A stretch of DNA of 9,290 nt, taken from positions 1 to 9,290 of the forward strand of contig JAGXLT010000022.1 in NCBI GenBank assembly GCA_018334525.1, read 5' to 3'. Below the pieces are notes generated by a model that searched no databases, was not told where the DNA came from, and worked only from the letters and a program-made list of their open reading frames with translations. The stretch is from Gammaproteobacteria bacterium. Lineage in GTDB: Bacteria; Pseudomonadota; Gammaproteobacteria; Nitrococcales; Nitrococcaceae. The stretch's first letter is position 1. Each line of letters begins with the position of its first letter. Shown here piece after piece: positions 6,929 to 9,290 of this stretch. A program made the translations under genes and the position numbers.

Positions 6929-9290
6929 CCCGTTAGTTCCATATAGCCCACACCAGCGGTACTCCCCTGTACACCGACCGCGCCTTCCCAGTAACGAATG
7001 GTGGTGGGCATTTCCTGTGCATCCAAACGCGCCTCAACCGAAAGCTCAAGATTATGCTCAGGAATGGAAAGCGACCATTCAACCGGATAACGTGAGTCGG
7101 TTTTCGGGCTTTGCCAATGTCGGATTGGGGTCAGCGTGAAATCCTGGGCGCTGAGTACGCTGGATTGGCCATCAGGCTCGACTACGATGCCTGCGGACTG
7201 CGGTGCGGTGCTTCCATCAGTCCGCCGTAAGCGATATACCATCACATCCCGGCCATCTTGAAGCTGCAGCGAAAACCAGTCCCAGCCTTCCTGATTACTA
7301 TCCAGTGCACTCGTGCTCCATTCCCGGTCAAGCCAGGCAGTACCGTCTACCGTATAGGTTTGGCCAGCAAAAGTGACTTGCCCCTCAGCACCTAGGCGAG
7401 TAAATGAGTAATAGCATGAGGCGTTACCGGGATCTTCGCCTTTTTGACTATAGCCTGCATTGCCCTGCAGCACATGCGGCTTGAGGGCTTCTAAATTCAG
7501 ATCCAATCCGATTTCGGTTTGCTCATCCTGCGCGCTCAGCTGCAGCGGAAACAGTGTTGCGTCAGTTAGCGAAAGCGCCTGCCAGTCATCCATCCATATG
7601 CGCACGGGGCGCACCTGGGCGCCGGCCAGGCCCAACGCACCCCGCTGGTAGCGCTCCACGGCTCGATGATCGCCCCCGGTAATATCGGTAATCGCAAAAT
7701 GCCCCATCCAGGCCTGCCGCGTAGCCCAATTAGAGCTTCTGGCCTGCCGCTCAGGGTCAAGCGCCGATCGAAACAGCGTTAGCTGAAAACCAAACGCCTG
7801 CCCCTGGTCATCCGCTAAATTACCCACGAAATACCACCACTCTGTGCGGTAATCGGGATGCGCGCCATGATCATCAGGGAAAACCAAGGGTTGCGGGCCG
7901 GTCACTCGGGCAAACCGATCGGTATCGATATCCGGCCCCATCACATCCGCCATGTTTTGTGCCTGAGCCCCACCAACAGCCGCAGCTAATAATAACGCCG
8001 GCGCTAAACGCGCTGCCCGAAGTGCGGGCTGAACAGCCGCAATCAGCGCTGCTAATACCGCGAGCATAACGCCTTCCAGCAGCGGCATGGCGTGCAGATC
8101 AAAGCCCATCGTCCAGCCAAAGGCCCGCTGATTAATCACAAAAACCAAAAGCCACGCCAGCGCCACACCCAATGGAATGGCGCACAGGCCGGCTACTAAT
8201 CCCAGCAGACCACTCTGGCCACCAATCACCCATCCCAGCCCGCTACGGCTCAATCCGATGGCTCGCAGCACCGCAAACTCGCGTGTTCTATCTAAATGTA
8301 ATGCCATCAGCGCACCCAGCACTCCTACAAACGCCACCAAACCTGCCAGCCAGCGCAACACTCCGGTAATGGCAAAGGTTCGATCAAAAATGGCGAGTGA
8401 CTGATCGAAAATGGCGGCATTATCCACCACCCGTGCGCCAGGTGTGCCGCCAACCCTCTGCTCCAGCGTTGTCAGTGCCATTGCACGATCAGTCTGAGGC
8501 TGCAGGTGCACACCAACGCCGGATAAGGCATCGTCACCATACAGCGATTGATAAAGCGCCCTGCGCATGAGCACCACGCCGCCCGGTGAGGCATAGTCAC
8601 GATGCACGCCGGCCACGTCAAAGCGCTGTTGCTCCGCGCCCACTGGCAGCTGTATGGAATCGCCCGGCGCTAAATTCTGCCGGCTGGCAAACGCTTCGCT
8701 GACCAGCACCGCGCGGGTCTCAGCAAACGCCTGCAATGCAGCGGCAGGATCCCCTTGGCGAATATCTACCGCCGGTGCCTGTCCTGCTGGTAACTCAAGG
8801 GCCCATAACTCAACCGGGCCCTGATCGGTTGCCAGATCAACCCAGCGTGAGCGGCTCACATAATCAACCTCGGGTAACGCGCCGAGCGAGTCGGCCAGCG
8901 AATCGGTTAAAACACGCTCTGGCGCTGAAATATAAAAATCCGCCGCCAGGGAACCCTCCAGCCAATCCACCACACTGCCCCGAAAACTCGTAATCATAAC
9001 GGCCACGCCAATCACCGCTGCCACCGCCACCGTTAATGCGGCAACGGCCACGCCCGTGCGGCTGAGTGATGCCACTGCGCCTTCAACAATTAAGGCCGCA
9101 TAGGGGCGGCCTCGGGTGAATGGCCGCAAAAGGGCGCCGGTCATCAGCACGACTAACGGCGTGAGTAGTGCTGCTCCCATAATTAATACGAACAGCCCGA
9201 AAAAAGCCGATACTAAATCAGTGCTCAGCCCGATAATCAGTGCGGCCAGTAGTAACGCACCCACAGCGATGATGGCGCTTTTTTTGGCAA
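6922..9290 (-). CDS. FtsX-type ABC permease fused to AttH/CrtC-like lipocalin, 5' partial
   Basis: The frame stays open to base 9290 (...AKKSAIIAVGALLL), so the start lies outside the window. The GTG at 9264 is internal. The first ~428 residues are the C-terminal half of a large FtsX/MacB-type permease: two hydrophobic segments, a third near SLSRTGVAVAALTV, a ~200-residue periplasmic domain, then membrane segments around the FtsX landmark REFAVLRAIGLSR, ending at PALRAARLAP. The frame then runs straight into a lipocalin of about 345 residues of the AttH/CrtC (hydroxyneurosporene-synthase-like) type, with EWWYF at 7828-7842, FGFQLTLFRSALDP, LDREWSTSAL and GWDWFSLQLQDGRDVMVYRLR. In related bacteria these are separate neighbouring genes (AttE/F/G-H type). 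They are thought to serve envelope or export functions, but the AttH activity is not established. The stop overlaps the MlaC-like stop region by 7 bp, tail to tail. Confidence 0.9.
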   Translation of the reverse strand, partial: AKKSAIIAVGALLLAALIIGLSTDLVSAFFGLFVLIMGAALLTPLVVLMTGALLRPFTRGRPYAALIVEGAVASLSRTGVAVAALTVAVAAVIGVAVMITSFRGSVVDWLEGSLAADFYISAPERVLTDSLADSLGALPEVDYVSRSRWVDLATDQGPVELWALELPAGQAPAVDIRQGDPAAALQAFAETRAVLVSEAFASRQNLAPGDSIQLPVGAEQQRFDVAGVHRDYASPGGVVLMRRALYQSLYGDDALSGVGVHLQPQTDRAMALTTLEQRVGGTPGARVVDNAAIFDQSLAIFDRTFAITGVLRWLAGLVAFVGVLGALMALHLDRTREFAVLRAIGLSRSGLGWVIGGQSGLLGLVAGLCAIPLGVALAWLLVFVINQRAFGWTMGFDLHAMPLLEGVMLAVLAALIAAVQPALRAARLAPALLLAAAVGGAQAQNMADVMGPDIDTDRFARVTGPQPLVFPDDHGAHPDYRTEWWYFVGNLADDQGQAFGFQLTLFRSALDPERQARSSNWATRQAWMGHFAITDITGGDHRAVERYQRGALGLAGAQVRPVRIWMDDWQALSLTDATLFPLQLSAQDEQTEIGLDLNLEALKPHVLQGNAGYSQKGEDPGNASCYYSFTRLGAEGQVTFAGQTYTVDGTAWLDREWSTSALDSNQEGWDWFSLQLQDGRDVMVYRLRRTDGSTAPQSAGIVVEPDGQSSVLSAQDFTLTPIRHWQSPKTDSRYPVEWSLSIPEHNLELSVEARLDAQEMPTTIRYWEGAVGVQGSTAGVGYMELTGY
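7960..8019 (-). other. Fusion junction resembling a signal peptide
   Basis: This segment joins the permease and lipocalin halves. It reads RAAR, then LAPALLLAAAVGGA, then AQA before QN. A permease would usually continue from RLAP with a few residues such as AEALR and stop. A separate AttH protein would start with a basic n-region, a hydrophobic core and an Ala-x-Ala site. Here the two coincide, so the junction still carries all three signal-peptide parts and a plausible signal peptidase I site at AQA-Q. No ATG, GTG or ribosome site suited to a separate AttH start is seen in any frame just before the core. Confidence 0.6.

Noticed and set aside
6922..6990. A terminator hairpin at the convergent ends of the MlaC-like and AttH genes
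   Set aside because: Only 4-bp pairings (such as CGAT...ATCG near 6890 and GTAC repeats near 6960) are visible, with no T tract.
9262..9264. GTG at 9264 (minus strand) as the start of the permease-lipocalin gene
   Set aside because: The frame continues open to the window edge with residues (AKKSAIIA) that fit the cytoplasmic side of an FtsX membrane segment, and half of the permease would be missing.

Overview
The window is a compact, moderately GC-rich stretch of a proteobacterial chromosome. The protein families (YyaL-type thioredoxin-domain protein, SIRT4-like class II sirtuin, Bcr/CflA efflux pump, MlaC/Ttg2D-like lipid carrier, AttH-type lipocalin) and the Gram-negative envelope functions suggest a gammaproteobacterium, possibly aquatic. 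This is inferred from gene content; no rRNA or other marker gene is present. I saw no tRNA, rRNA, CRISPR array, insertion sequence, phage gene or long repeat. No gap between genes exceeds 36 bp.

Layout from left to right. (1) Bases 1-1932, plus strand: a YyaL/DUF255 thioredoxin-domain protein missing its first codons. (2) Bases 1950-4389, minus strand: a tightly coupled three-gene operon read sirtuin -> DUF2256 -> photolyase/cryptochrome. The genes overlap by ATGA (4 bp) and TAATG (1 bp). The middle gene, a 46-residue four-cysteine protein, is very easy to miss. (3) Bases 4390-4425: a 36-bp divergent intergenic region with a perfect 11-bp palindrome at the sirtuin start and a consensus TATAAT just before the transporter start. 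(4) Bases 4426-6928, plus strand: a Bcr/CflA-type MFS exporter, a small uncharacterised kinase-fold-like protein, and an orphan MlaC-like periplasmic protein whose signal peptide is encoded inside the tail of the kinase-like gene. (5) Bases 6922-9290, minus strand, running off the right edge: an unusual in-frame fusion of an FtsX-type ABC permease to an AttH/CrtC-type lipocalin. The two halves meet at a segment that looks like a signal peptide.

The sirtuin operon probably acts in light-dependent DNA repair or light/NAD-linked stress responses, but the role of DUF2256 is unknown. The right half has an envelope theme: drug efflux, lipid carriage and an AttEFGH-like export or envelope module. 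The points most worth checking are the permease-AttH fusion, the kinase-like gene overlapping mlaC, the small DUF2256 gene, and the apparent loss of two of the three classical electron-transfer tryptophans in the photolyase homologue.
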